Shown here piece by piece: positions 10,277 through 19,409 of a stretch of 64,000 nucleotides of DNA; position 1 is the stretch's first letter, and the number at the start of each line of letters is the position of its first letter. Below the pieces are notes generated by a model, which did no database searches, was not told the origin of the DNA, and saw nothing but the letters and a program-made list of their open reading frames with translations. Position numbers and translations under genes: made by a program. The stretch is from Xenorhabdus beddingii (lineage in GTDB: Bacteria > Pseudomonadota > Gammaproteobacteria > Enterobacterales > Enterobacteriaceae): NCBI RefSeq assembly GCF_002127545.1, contig NZ_MUBK01000006.1:62001-126000 (forward strand). Direction: 5' to 3'.

Positions 10277-13200
10277 TCACTGCGCTGAAGGCGTTCCTCC
10301 TTCTAGGTCTTTCAGACAGAGTAAGTATGTCAAATCATCAGGGGCCTCAATTATAGGGAGGTTCCTTTTATGACGGTTATAGAGCAGATATTGAGTTCCC
10401 GTTTTGGCGAATGTGTGTTTGATTTTAACGTATGGATACACCGGCTTTTTGGGGTCGAAAACACCATAGAGAATGAAATCCTTACTAAATTGCCTACCGT
10501 AAGCAGTATCGGGATTTGACGACTCTATTCCCAGATCAGTGTAGTCCGGAGTGATTTCTGGACCGGAACGAAGCGTTTCACAAGTAGCATCTGGGCCTGT
10601 ATCCTTTTTGTATTGAGCCACTATATACGACGGATTCGATGGGGTTCCAGTTGTAGCAACATGTGCATAATATTTGGGCTTCATAGTATAACTATGCACA
10701 GTTATTTCGCCTGTCGCTTTATCCGTTAAATTGGCGATAATCTTTGCTTCATTAGTGATTGAAATAAGCACTTGCGGTACCTCTATCGTAAGTGCCGTAT
10801 TGTTAAGGGCAAGCCCAAGGCCGTTAGAGTCGATTTTCAGGTCTATATCCATTTTTTCGCGTAGAGCTGGGGTGATTTCCTGCTTATCCCCTGCTCTCAA
10901 CAGTGAGAAGTAGGATTTTGGAGTCAGGTAGCGAGGGAATCCGGTACCGCTATCTTCAGGTTGATAATCCTTGTATGGATCAAACGGTTCACCTTGTGCC
11001 TTTAACCGTAGCCCTGCCGTTTGTTCTATCGGCTTGATGCTGATAGTCGCATCGGACTGCAATGGCTGGTTAGAACCGAAGGCGACGCTGACCGCTAAGT
11101 CGTTAATCCCACCTTTCTTGCCTTCTTTTCTGGCCAGATAAGCGGTCAAATAACCCTCGCTATCGGTCACCCAGCCCTCACCATCCTGAGGTTTCTGGAT
11201 TTCAAGGAGTTCCGGCAAATGGTTGGCTTCCTTCTTCCACATCGTACTCCAGGTGATATCCTTAATACTCTGATCTTTCAGCAGGTCTCCCGTTTTATTG
11301 TGAACGGCTTTTACTTTAAGTGTATAGAGCCTTCCTTCATTGCCGCCCTTCTCTGAATCAGGGATGGCGATGACCTCTACCGGCCCTACAAGTTTAGCAG
11401 CTAATGTTGCATCGTCAGGGGCAGTAAAATCGAAGGGTTGAGAGTAGAAGACCGCTCCGCCATCGATTGAAAAGCCCAGGCTAATACCGTTCATGGCATG
11501 GCTATTGGTGAAAGTTGCCTCAAGGTCACCGTTTCCATTGGTGGTGGCATCGGGTTTAACCGTAAATCCTTTATCTTTCAGATCACTGGGGTTAATGAAC
11601 CACTGAAGATTTGGGATCGCTGTTTTCGGGGCATAGGGGGTGCCATCCGCTTTCACTATCTTGACTGTAACCTTGTGTTGACGGTCAGACACTGCGATGT
11701 AAGGGCCAGGTTTATCAAAGTTGATTTCTGTCACACGCGTGCTATGGGAATCATCGATAAAACTGACCGGATCAAAAGATATTTGTTGTTTACTCCCATT
11801 CAGAACAAGCGTCACGATGATATCTTTCACCGCCTTTTGACCTATCAATTGGGCAGTCAATTGACCTTGATCGTCGGTGGTCATGTTCGAGCCGAACGTG
11901 GTGTCAACATTACTTTGAAGAACGGTATCACCCTGTTTCATAATCCATGTGGCATCTATCTCCTTGTTTTTAACCGGATATCCTTCTTCGTCTGAAATAA
12001 TAGCCTTAAAGAAATAAGTCGGTGGCGATGCCGATTGCGTTGAAAGCGGGCCTGTAGGCTCCACCGAATGCGTTTTAATGTTGTATCCGTTTGCAAACAC
12101 AAGCGGGCTGTCGCGTTTTATCTCCACTTTAGGCATTCCGTCCATAGCCAGATAAATCTTGGTATCCTTCTGGAGAGGATCGCGACTGGTCAGGGTGGCG
12201 GTGAGCTGCCCCTGTTCATTGAGTGTTCCGGTTGGCTCCCAGGTCAGTTTTGCATGATCATTCGGGGGTTCAAGGGTCCATTTGACATCTGGAATGGCCA
12301 CCTCTTTGAGCGGCGGGTTGTCTTTATTGCCGTAAGTGATGGTCGCTGCCAGATCGTAGGATGAAGGATCTTTGGCATTTGGCTTGATGCTTTGGTCTTT
12401 AATGACAAAAGGCTCAACCAGCAGATTCATGTGGGCGGCCTTCGATTTACTGCCTCCCTCTTCTTCTGCGATGGCAGACAGGATATAGTTGTTTGCCCCG
12501 TCGCCCGCGCTGGCATTATACCTCGGCAGAATGACACCAGCTTCATGGGCATTCGGGAGAGAGGTAATCAGCCCGCCGTTTTCTTTGAACCCTTCACCGG
12601 GTGTCCAGTGAATAGATTTCAACGACGTATTGGTGGTCACATTGGGCTTGACCTGAACGAGCTGGCCACTGTACCCGCGTAAATCACTGGGCAGGCCAAG
12701 CGTTAATTCGATCTTCTTCTTGTAGTCCAGCACGATATTGTTGTTTCTCTGGACTAAATCATAGCGACTGCCGGCCAGGGTGCGCATGGAAGCCACGCTG
12801 TCAGGTGAAACCTGTGTTCCTAAAGGAACGCCAAAACGGTAATTCAGATTGGCCCGGAAGAGGGTTTCACTGTGATTATTGCTGCCGAGCTTATAATCCA
12901 CACCCATCGTGATCAGTGGGATTGGGGTATAATTCAGCCCGATTCTGGCAAGGGAAGGGTTTTTCTGCTTGGTATCGCGATTGAACAATGCGACATTATC
13001 GCCGAAGTATTGTTCATAGCCCAATTTACCGCCCAGATTCGGGTAAGCCGGCAAGAAAAATTCGCCATTGAGGTCAAATCCGTTGGCCGGGCGTTCTTCA
13101 TAGTCTTGCTCTTTCGGTGAGTGATGCCACTTGCTCAGGCGCCAGTAGGTATTGGCCGAAAGTTTGACGTAGTTTGTCCACGCCTCTCCCCCTAAACCCA

Positions 13201-13768
13201 GACGTTTATTTTTCCCTGTAACGTCATGGTCAAAGAACGTATTTAATCCATACATCCAATCGGGGGTGAAGTAACGTCCTCCGAGACCGAGGTTTACGGT
13301 ATGGCGGCTGTCTTTATGGCGATAACCCAATTGGGAGAATACCAGCCAGTCTGCATGATTGTCGTAGAGGGGTAACAGCAGATCAAGAGAGCTATTATCC
13401 AGCTTGCCTTTGCGGTCGAGGGAGAAATCAATTTTGGCCGTACCAAATTGAGACAGCCATCTTTGTGTCTCACTGGATATCGTATTATTGATTTTACCCA
13501 ACGCGTAGGACTTCGCCTGCTCGGTTAACTGGGACGGAGAAGAAGACAGCACATTACTGACCCGCTGGATATTGTGGGCAATGACTCCCCCGTCAATACC
13601 ATCTTCGTTATTGGCTTGATCTTGCGATTTATTTAAAAACTTCCTCTCTGTTTTGGTTTCATCATTTTTTTCACCTGCCGAAAAGGCATTAATTGGCGTA
13701 AAAGGTAAAAAAAGAGAATATACCAGCACAGAAAGTCGAAAAACTTTATGACTAATATACGAGTCCAT
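10277..13768 (-). CDS. Inverse autotransporter adhesin (invasin/intimin family), copy 1
   Basis: 1163 residues from the ATG at 13768, chosen because AGGA lies six bases before it; an in-frame ATG at 13783 lacks a ribosome site. Order: signal peptide (to about residue 31), a helical linker (35-105), an inverse-autotransporter barrel (about 110-315) with the conserved RTLAGSRYDLVQRNN segment after it, then repeated Ig-like domains (about 350-1050) and a C-terminal domain. There is no LysM. The only two cysteines (about 1063 and 1151) flank the C-terminal domain and probably form a disulfide. Expected location: outer membrane, with the passenger on the cell surface. The ligand is unknown. Tandem paralogue of the next gene. 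Confidence 0.9.
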   Translation of the reverse strand: MDSYISHKVFRLSVLVYSLFLPFTPINAFSAGEKNDETKTERKFLNKSQDQANNEDGIDGGVIAHNIQRVSNVLSSSPSQLTEQAKSYALGKINNTISSETQRWLSQFGTAKIDFSLDRKGKLDNSSLDLLLPLYDNHADWLVFSQLGYRHKDSRHTVNLGLGGRYFTPDWMYGLNTFFDHDVTGKNKRLGLGGEAWTNYVKLSANTYWRLSKWHHSPKEQDYEERPANGFDLNGEFFLPAYPNLGGKLGYEQYFGDNVALFNRDTKQKNPSLARIGLNYTPIPLITMGVDYKLGSNNHSETLFRANLNYRFGVPLGTQVSPDSVASMRTLAGSRYDLVQRNNNIVLDYKKKIELTLGLPSDLRGYSGQLVQVKPNVTTNTSLKSIHWTPGEGFKENGGLITSLPNAHEAGVILPRYNASAGDGANNYILSAIAEEEGGSKSKAAHMNLLVEPFVIKDQSIKPNAKDPSSYDLAATITYGNKDNPPLKEVAIPDVKWTLEPPNDHAKLTWEPTGTLNEQGQLTATLTSRDPLQKDTKIYLAMDGMPKVEIKRDSPLVFANGYNIKTHSVEPTGPLSTQSASPPTYFFKAIISDEEGYPVKNKEIDATWIMKQGDTVLQSNVDTTFGSNMTTDDQGQLTAQLIGQKAVKDIIVTLVLNGSKQQISFDPVSFIDDSHSTRVTEINFDKPGPYIAVSDRQHKVTVKIVKADGTPYAPKTAIPNLQWFINPSDLKDKGFTVKPDATTNGNGDLEATFTNSHAMNGISLGFSIDGGAVFYSQPFDFTAPDDATLAAKLVGPVEVIAIPDSEKGGNEGRLYTLKVKAVHNKTGDLLKDQSIKDITWSTMWKKEANHLPELLEIQKPQDGEGWVTDSEGYLTAYLARKEGKKGGINDLAVSVAFGSNQPLQSDATISIKPIEQTAGLRLKAQGEPFDPYKDYQPEDSGTGFPRYLTPKSYFSLLRAGDKQEITPALREKMDIDLKIDSNGLGLALNNTALTIEVPQVLISITNEAKIIANLTDKATGEITVHSYTMKPKYYAHVATTGTPSNPSYIVAQYKKDTGPDATCETLRSGPEITPDYTDLGIESSNPDTAYGRQFSKDFILYGVFDPKKPVYPYVKIKHTFAKTGTQYLLYNRHKRNLPIIEAPDDLTYLLCLKDLEGGTPSAQ

Positions 13769-14065
13769 ATATGAATTCCTCATGAAATATGGGCTTTCGC
13801 CAGTGCTTAAGCATCACGTCTTTGATGTTTCAAGGTTAAATGTTGGTTGAGTCTAGATATCCAATTAATTTAAAAGAGATATTGCTATCCCGTACTTACA
13901 TACATTAGAAAGTTTTTTGTTATCTTGCGTAATGGAAAATTATTATCGGCTGATAAATAAAAGTAATCACATGAATGACACTGGGTTGGGGCTTATTGAT
14001 AAGGAGAAATTGGAATTTTTTATAAAAGAAACAATGCGGGATAACTCTGTGGGTGAAAACGCAAT
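13769..14065 (-). other. Upstream region of adhesin copy 1, duplicated upstream of copy 2
   Basis: About 300 bp without a gene. The first 190 bp (13769-13960) are nearly identical to 17720-17915, upstream of the second adhesin, so leader and promoter were duplicated with the coding region. AT-rich; I could not assign a promoter with confidence. The remainder, up to the copy-2 terminator, shows nothing recognisable. Confidence 0.7.
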
Positions 14066-14103
14066 AAAAAAACACAGCCCCAATAAGTATTGAGACTGTG
14101 CTT
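14066..14103 (-). terminator. Terminator of second inverse autotransporter
   Basis: On the minus strand the arms CACAGTC and GGCTGTG, with inner CAAT/ATTG pairs, are followed by a run of seven T. It is homologous to the hairpin at 10213-10250. Confidence 0.75.
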
Positions 14104-14140
14104 AATTAATATTAACAATAATTCAGTATCTTACTTTCTA

Positions 14141-17100
14141 TTACATCCCCAGAGAGTGTAAATCCGACATGCTTATCAGACAGAATAACAATGCCTTGTC
14201 GTCTTCTCCGGGCTCAAGTTTCCACTCACTAAGCGAATAGGCCGAATAAGGGGTGTCTGAACTTCCGCTTAGGTTTCTGATTTTAATCAGATCCCAATAA
14301 TTATTAAACGTCTTGTTGGGGCCATTTCCCCGGATGATTAGCGGTGGATAAATGCCAGCCCATTTGTATCTTGGGCCAAATTGACGAACGTAGGGCTCGG
14401 ATACCGAGCTACCCGGTGATCCAATCTCATAAATTGTCGGTGTGACTGGTATAAGCAGTTTCAGCTCATTCAGTTGTATGCTCATGTTTTCACAAGTCTC
14501 ATTTTTTCCTTTCCCGTTCAGGGGAACCGTGAAATGATTGTCGTTGAAGGAGGCGCTATTATCAGTAGGATAATTAGGCAGATATGCATAAAAGTAGGGC
14601 TGGAGCAGATAACTGTACTCAGAGCTTTCGCCCGTTGTGTTATCCGTTAAGCTGGCGATAACTTTTACATTCCAAATGCTAGCTGGATTCTTCTCTATCG
14701 CAGCTACGAACACCGTAAGCTCCGCATTGTCCACGATGAGTCCATTTTTTGGAGGGTCGGTTCTCAAACTTATCTGCATCCCTTTTCCTTGTTGGCGCAG
14801 ATCTGGGTTGATCTCTTGCCCGTCCTCTGGCCTGAGCAGCCTGAGGGTGGTTTGGGCGGTCAGGAAGCCAGGTAGATGTTGTTTAGAATCTTCAGGGTTA
14901 TAATCCGTGTATACGCCATTCTCTCTGTCACCTTTTGCACTTAACCGTAACCGTGTCGGCTGCTCTACCGGCGCGACATTCATCGTATGGGACTGCAATG
15001 GCTTGTCAGAACCCACGGTGACGCTGATCGCCAAGTCGTTAATCCCCCCTTTCGAACCTTCTTTCCTCGCCAGATAAGCGGTCAAATAACCGTCGTCATC
15101 GGTCGTCCAGTCTTCAGCATCTTGAGGTTTCTGGATTTCAAGGAGTTTCGGCAAATGGTTGGGCTTATCCTGCCATAGCGTACTCCAGGTGACATCCTTA
15201 ATGCTCTGATTCTTAAGCGGTTCTCCTTTTTTATCGTCAACGACTTTTACCTTAAATTTATAGAGCTTGCCTCCCTTTTCTTGATCTGACGCCGGGATGG
15301 TCAAGACGTCTATCGGCTCTTTAAGTTTAGCCGTTATGATTGGGGCAGTATACTCGAAGGGTTCAGAGTAGAATACCGGCCCGTCAGCGATTGAAAAGCC
15401 CAGTTTGATATCTTTCATGGCATGGGTATTGGTGATACTCACCTCAAGTATACCGCCCGGACCGGTGGAGAAAATTGAGGCACCGTTAGCGGGTTTAATA
15501 TGAAATCCCTTGTCCTTCAGCTCACCGGGTTCAGTGAACCATTGAAGATGCGAGATGCTTGCATTGCTCTTATAGGGATTGCCGTCCTTATCCACTAGCG
15601 TGACTTTAACCGTTTGTGGAGTGTCAGCCGATGCGACGTAAGGACCCGGATTATCAAAGCGGATCGCTGTAATATGATCTCTACGGGAATCATCGACAAA
15701 GCTGACCGGATCAAACGATTCTTGTTGTTCACCCAGAGTGAGCGTAACGATGACATTGTTCAGCTCTTTGGTACTTTGCAGGGTGGCAATCAATTGACCT
15801 TTGTCATCGGTGGACGTACCCGGAGTGAATGTGACTTCATGATCATTTTTAAGATCGTCATTACCCTGTTTTACACTCCATGTGGACATGATCTTCCTGT
15901 TTTTAATCAGATATCCTTCCTTATCTGAGAGAGTGGTCTTAAAGCGATAAATATTATTTTTGTCCCGCGTTGAAAGCGGGCCTGTAGGCTCCACCGAATA
16001 CGTTACAACGTTGTATCGGGTTTCAATATTGGAAAAAACCAGCGGGTTGTCGCCTTTGATCTCCACTTTAGGCATACCGTCCATAGCCAGATAAACCTTG
16101 GTATCCTGATGGAGAGGCTCGGTACTGGTCAGGCTGGCGGTGAGCTGACCCTGTTCATTGAGTTCGCCGGTTGGATCCCAGATCAGTTTTGCCTGATCAT
16201 TCGGGGGATCAAGAGTCCATTTGACATCCGGAATGACCGCCCCTTTAACCGGCGGGTTATTTTCATTGCCGTAAGTGATGGTCGCTGCCAGATCGTAGGA
16301 GAAAAGATCTCCGTCACTTGGCTCGATGCTTTGGTCTTTAATGACAAAAGGCTCAACCCGCAGATTCATGTGAGCCGCTTTCGATTTAGTGCCGTTTTCT
16401 CCTTCCGCGATGGCAGACAGGAGATAGGTGTTCGCCTCGTCGCCCGCGTTGGCATTATACTTCGGCAGAATGACATTAGTATCATGGGAACTCGTGAGGG
16501 AGGTCATCAGTCCGCCGTTTTCTTTGAACCTGTCACCGGGTGTCCAGTGAATAGATTTCAACGACGTATTGGTGGTCACATTGGGCGTGACCCGGACGAG
16601 CTGACCACTGTATCCGCGTAAGTCACCGGGCAGGCTAAGCGTCAGTTCGGGCTTCTTCTTGTAGTCCAGCACGATCTTGTTGTTTCTCTGGACTAAATCA
16701 TAGCGGCTGCCGGCCAGAGTGCGCATGGAAGCCACGTTGTCAGGTGATAACTGTGTCCCTAACGGGACGCCGAAACGGTAATTCAGGTTGGCCCGGAAGA
16801 GGGTTTCACTGTGGTTACTGTTGCCGAGCTTATAATCCACGCCCATTGTGACCAGTGGGATCGGGGTATAATTCAGCCCGATCCTGGCAAGGGAAGGGGA
16901 TTTCTGTTTGGTATCGCGATTGAACAACGCGACGTTATCACCGAAGTATTGTTCATAGGCCAAGTGACCGCCCAGATTCGGGTAAGCCGGCAAGAAAAAC
17001 TCGCTATTGAGGTCAAACCCGTTGGCCGGGCGTTCTTCATAGTCTTGCTCTTTCGGTGACTGACGCCATTGGCTCAGGCGCCAGTAGGTATTGGCCGAAA

Positions 17101-17719
17101 GTTTGACGTAATCGGTCCAGGCCTCTCCCCCTAAACCCAGACGTTGATTTCTTCCGGTGACGTCATGGTCAAAGAACGTATTTAATCCATACATCCAATC
17201 GGGGGTAAAATAACGCCCTCCCAGGCCCAGGTTTATGGTGTGGCGGTTGTCGCTATTGCGATAACCCAATTGGGAGAACAGCAGCCAGTCCGCTTGATTG
17301 TCGTAGAGGGGTAACAGCAGATCAAGGGAACCCCTATCCAGCTTGCCTTTGTGGTCGAGGGAAAAATCAATGTTGGCCGTACCCAATTGAGACAGCCATT
17401 TTTGTGCCTCACTGGAGATCGTATGATTGATTTTGCCCAACGCATAGGACTTCGCGTAGGACTTCGCCTGCTCGGTTAACTGGGACGGCGAAGAGGACAG
17501 CACATTGCTGATCCGCTGGATATTGTGGGCAATCATCCCTCCGTCAATCCCTTCCTCATTGTTGGCTTGATCTTGCGATTTATTTAAAAACTTCCTCTCT
17601 GTTTTGGTCTGATCATTTTTTTCACCTGCCGAAAAGGCATTGATTGGCGTAAAAGGTAAAAAAAGAGAATATACCAGCACAGAAAGTCGAAAAACTTTAT
17701 GACTAATATACGAGTCCAT
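14141..17719 (-). CDS. Inverse autotransporter adhesin (invasin/intimin family), copy 2
   Basis: 1192 residues from the ATG at 17719 (AGGA six bases upstream; an alternative ATG is at 17734). It has the same architecture as copy 1: signal peptide, helical linker, barrel (about 115-320), Ig-like repeats and a C-terminal domain bounded by the only two cysteines (about 1076 and 1180). The first 350 residues are nearly identical to copy 1, whereas the distal Ig domains and especially the last 130 residues differ strongly. An in-frame 12-bp duplication repeats AKSY in the linker (near 17445-17470). Predicted surface adhesin with a divergent tip, hence possibly another receptor. Confidence 0.9.
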   Translation of the reverse strand: MDSYISHKVFRLSVLVYSLFLPFTPINAFSAGEKNDQTKTERKFLNKSQDQANNEEGIDGGMIAHNIQRISNVLSSSPSQLTEQAKSYAKSYALGKINHTISSEAQKWLSQLGTANIDFSLDHKGKLDRGSLDLLLPLYDNQADWLLFSQLGYRNSDNRHTINLGLGGRYFTPDWMYGLNTFFDHDVTGRNQRLGLGGEAWTDYVKLSANTYWRLSQWRQSPKEQDYEERPANGFDLNSEFFLPAYPNLGGHLAYEQYFGDNVALFNRDTKQKSPSLARIGLNYTPIPLVTMGVDYKLGNSNHSETLFRANLNYRFGVPLGTQLSPDNVASMRTLAGSRYDLVQRNNKIVLDYKKKPELTLSLPGDLRGYSGQLVRVTPNVTTNTSLKSIHWTPGDRFKENGGLMTSLTSSHDTNVILPKYNANAGDEANTYLLSAIAEGENGTKSKAAHMNLRVEPFVIKDQSIEPSDGDLFSYDLAATITYGNENNPPVKGAVIPDVKWTLDPPNDQAKLIWDPTGELNEQGQLTASLTSTEPLHQDTKVYLAMDGMPKVEIKGDNPLVFSNIETRYNVVTYSVEPTGPLSTRDKNNIYRFKTTLSDKEGYLIKNRKIMSTWSVKQGNDDLKNDHEVTFTPGTSTDDKGQLIATLQSTKELNNVIVTLTLGEQQESFDPVSFVDDSRRDHITAIRFDNPGPYVASADTPQTVKVTLVDKDGNPYKSNASISHLQWFTEPGELKDKGFHIKPANGASIFSTGPGGILEVSITNTHAMKDIKLGFSIADGPVFYSEPFEYTAPIITAKLKEPIDVLTIPASDQEKGGKLYKFKVKVVDDKKGEPLKNQSIKDVTWSTLWQDKPNHLPKLLEIQKPQDAEDWTTDDDGYLTAYLARKEGSKGGINDLAISVTVGSDKPLQSHTMNVAPVEQPTRLRLSAKGDRENGVYTDYNPEDSKQHLPGFLTAQTTLRLLRPEDGQEINPDLRQQGKGMQISLRTDPPKNGLIVDNAELTVFVAAIEKNPASIWNVKVIASLTDNTTGESSEYSYLLQPYFYAYLPNYPTDNSASFNDNHFTVPLNGKGKNETCENMSIQLNELKLLIPVTPTIYEIGSPGSSVSEPYVRQFGPRYKWAGIYPPLIIRGNGPNKTFNNYWDLIKIRNLSGSSDTPYSAYSLSEWKLEPGEDDKALLFCLISMSDLHSLGM

Positions 17720-18232
17720 ATATGAGTTCCTCATGAAATATGGGCTTTCGCCAGTGCTTAATTATCACGTCTTTGATGTTCCAGGGTTAAACATTGATTG
17801 AGTCTAGATATCCAATTAATTTAAAAGAGATATTTCCACCCCATGTTTACATACATTAGAAAGTTTTTTGTTATCTTGCGTAATAGAAAATTATTATCAG
17901 TTGATAATTAAAAGTAATTGCTTTAATGACGTCGGGGTTATTTTTTTGTGAGGCAGAATGATTAAAAAGGCAGGGGAAGTTCTGTGTTTAATTCCGCATA
18001 CATATACCCAAAATAATTCGAGTTGCATCGCGGCGGCAAGGGAGCGAATCCCCGGGAGCATAGATAACTATGTGACCGGGGTGAGTGAGTGCAGCCAACA
18101 AAGAGGCAGCTTGAAGTATGACGGGTATAGATATGGACGGGAATAAATCGACGGTTTGAAAGATGAAAGAAGTGATTAAAGAGGCGGAAAAATCACCTCT
18201 TTTTCGTTATAAGGATGGCTTAATCAGATGGC
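17720..18232. other. Intergenic region between adhesin copy 2 and fbp
   Basis: 513 bp. Contents: the adhesin leader/promoter copy (17720-17915), a complete ERIC element (18003-18129), and a hairpin near 18176-18205 (AAAGAGG/CCTCTTT read on the minus strand) that may end fbp. No coding sequence is supported. Confidence 0.7.
18003..18129 (+). repeat. ERIC element, full length (127 bp)
   Basis: Begins TATACCCAAAATAATTCGAG and ends AGTATGACGGGTATA. The central part carries the ERIC core (GAATCCCCGGGAGC, then TGTGACCGGGGTGAG). The length is exactly the canonical 127 bp, and the ends are complementary, as expected for this imperfect palindrome. ERIC elements are non-coding, dispersed, MITE-like repeats found in intergenic transcribed DNA of Enterobacterales. 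Confidence 0.93.
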
Positions 18233-19237
18233 TTACTTATCAGGAAATTCAGCCATGAAACTTTCTGCTTTCTCTACCATCGATCTTGTACCCACAAAGA
18301 AAGGAACACGTTGGTGTAGTTTATTGGGGACGATATCCAGAATGCGGTTCACCCCATCACTGGCTTTACCCCCCGCCTGTTCTGCCAAGAACGCAATGGG
18401 GTTGCATTCGTACAGTAGACGCAGTTTTCCTGTCGGATGGCTGGCTGTACTTGGGTAAATATAGATGCCGCCTTTCAATAAATTACGATGGAAATCTGCA
18501 ACCAGAGAACCGATATAACGGGTGGTGTAAGGGCGTTGAGTGGCCTCATCCTGCTCCTGACAATATTTGATGTACTTTTTCACCCCCAGCGGAAATTTGA
18601 TGTAGTTTCCCTCGTTGATAGAGTACATATTGCCTTTTTCTGGAAATTGGACTTTTTCATGGCTAAGGCAGAAAACCCCAAGGGAAGGATCATAAGTAAA
18701 AGTGTGAACGCCACAACCCGTGGTGTAAACCAACATGGTGGATGAACCATAAACCACATAACCTGCGGCAACCTGACGATTTCCCGGTTGGAGGAAATCT
18801 TCTTCTGTCACGGGTTGTCCAATCGGCGTAATTCGATGGTAAATGGAAAAAATAGTCCCGACGGAAACGTTTACATCAATATTCGAAGAACCATCCAGTG
18901 GGTCCATCAAAACAACATATTTCGCGTTTTCTGCCCTGTCGCCATCAAAAACAACGATCTCGTCTTCTTCTTCGGAAGCAATGCCTGCCACTTCGCCGCG
19001 AGCCTTGAGTGCTGCCTTAAGTTTTTCGTTGGCGTACAAGTCCAGTTTCATCTGAACTTCCCCCTGAACATTGGAGACGCCACTCGTCCCTAAAATATCC
19101 ACCAATCCGGCTTTGTTGATATCCCGATGAATGATTTTGGCACCTAACTTGATGGCAGATAGCAGGGCTGTCAGTTCACCCGTAGCATGAGGAAAGTCTT
19201 GCTGTTTTTCGACGATGAATTCGCCTAATGTTTTCAT
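18233..19237 (-). CDS. fbp: Fructose-1,6-bisphosphatase class I
   Basis: 334 residues, close to the 332 of E. coli Fbp. The metal-binding [12 protein letters not shown] motif is near residues 112-123, and the substrate-binding [11 protein letters not shown] motif is near 273-283. It dephosphorylates fructose-1,6-bisphosphate in gluconeogenesis in the cytosol. ATG at 19237. Divergent from mpl, as in E. coli, where fbp and mpl are neighbours. The accessory adhesin pair separates it from ppa. Confidence 0.97.
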   Translation of the reverse strand: MKTLGEFIVEKQQDFPHATGELTALLSAIKLGAKIIHRDINKAGLVDILGTSGVSNVQGEVQMKLDLYANEKLKAALKARGEVAGIASEEEDEIVVFDGDRAENAKYVVLMDPLDGSSNIDVNVSVGTIFSIYHRITPIGQPVTEEDFLQPGNRQVAAGYVVYGSSTMLVYTTGCGVHTFTYDPSLGVFCLSHEKVQFPEKGNMYSINEGNYIKFPLGVKKYIKYCQEQDEATQRPYTTRYIGSLVADFHRNLLKGGIYIYPSTASHPTGKLRLLYECNPIAFLAEQAGGKASDGVNRILDIVPNKLHQRVPFFVGTRSMVEKAESFMAEFPDK

Positions 19238-19409
19238 GACAAAGGCCTTGAATTTGAGTGTGGTTTGAGGAAGCGTGCTTCACGTTTGTGTTGCACTTAT
19301 GCGCGGGCAGTTTAGCTAAAGAATCAGATGATTAATAGGCTATTGCATTTCTAATCTCGGATTAGAGGGTTAGAATAGTGACACAGTTCATGATATTGGG
19401 TAGAAATAA

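Noticed and set aside
17958-18146. 62-codon plus-strand ORF
   Set aside because: It overlaps the ERIC element; its sequence is explained by the repeat, and it has no ribosome site or family.
19351-19365. CTAATC-TCG-GATTAG palindrome upstream of mpl
   Set aside because: It is only 6-bp arms and matches no operator I know; similar palindromes are expected by chance.
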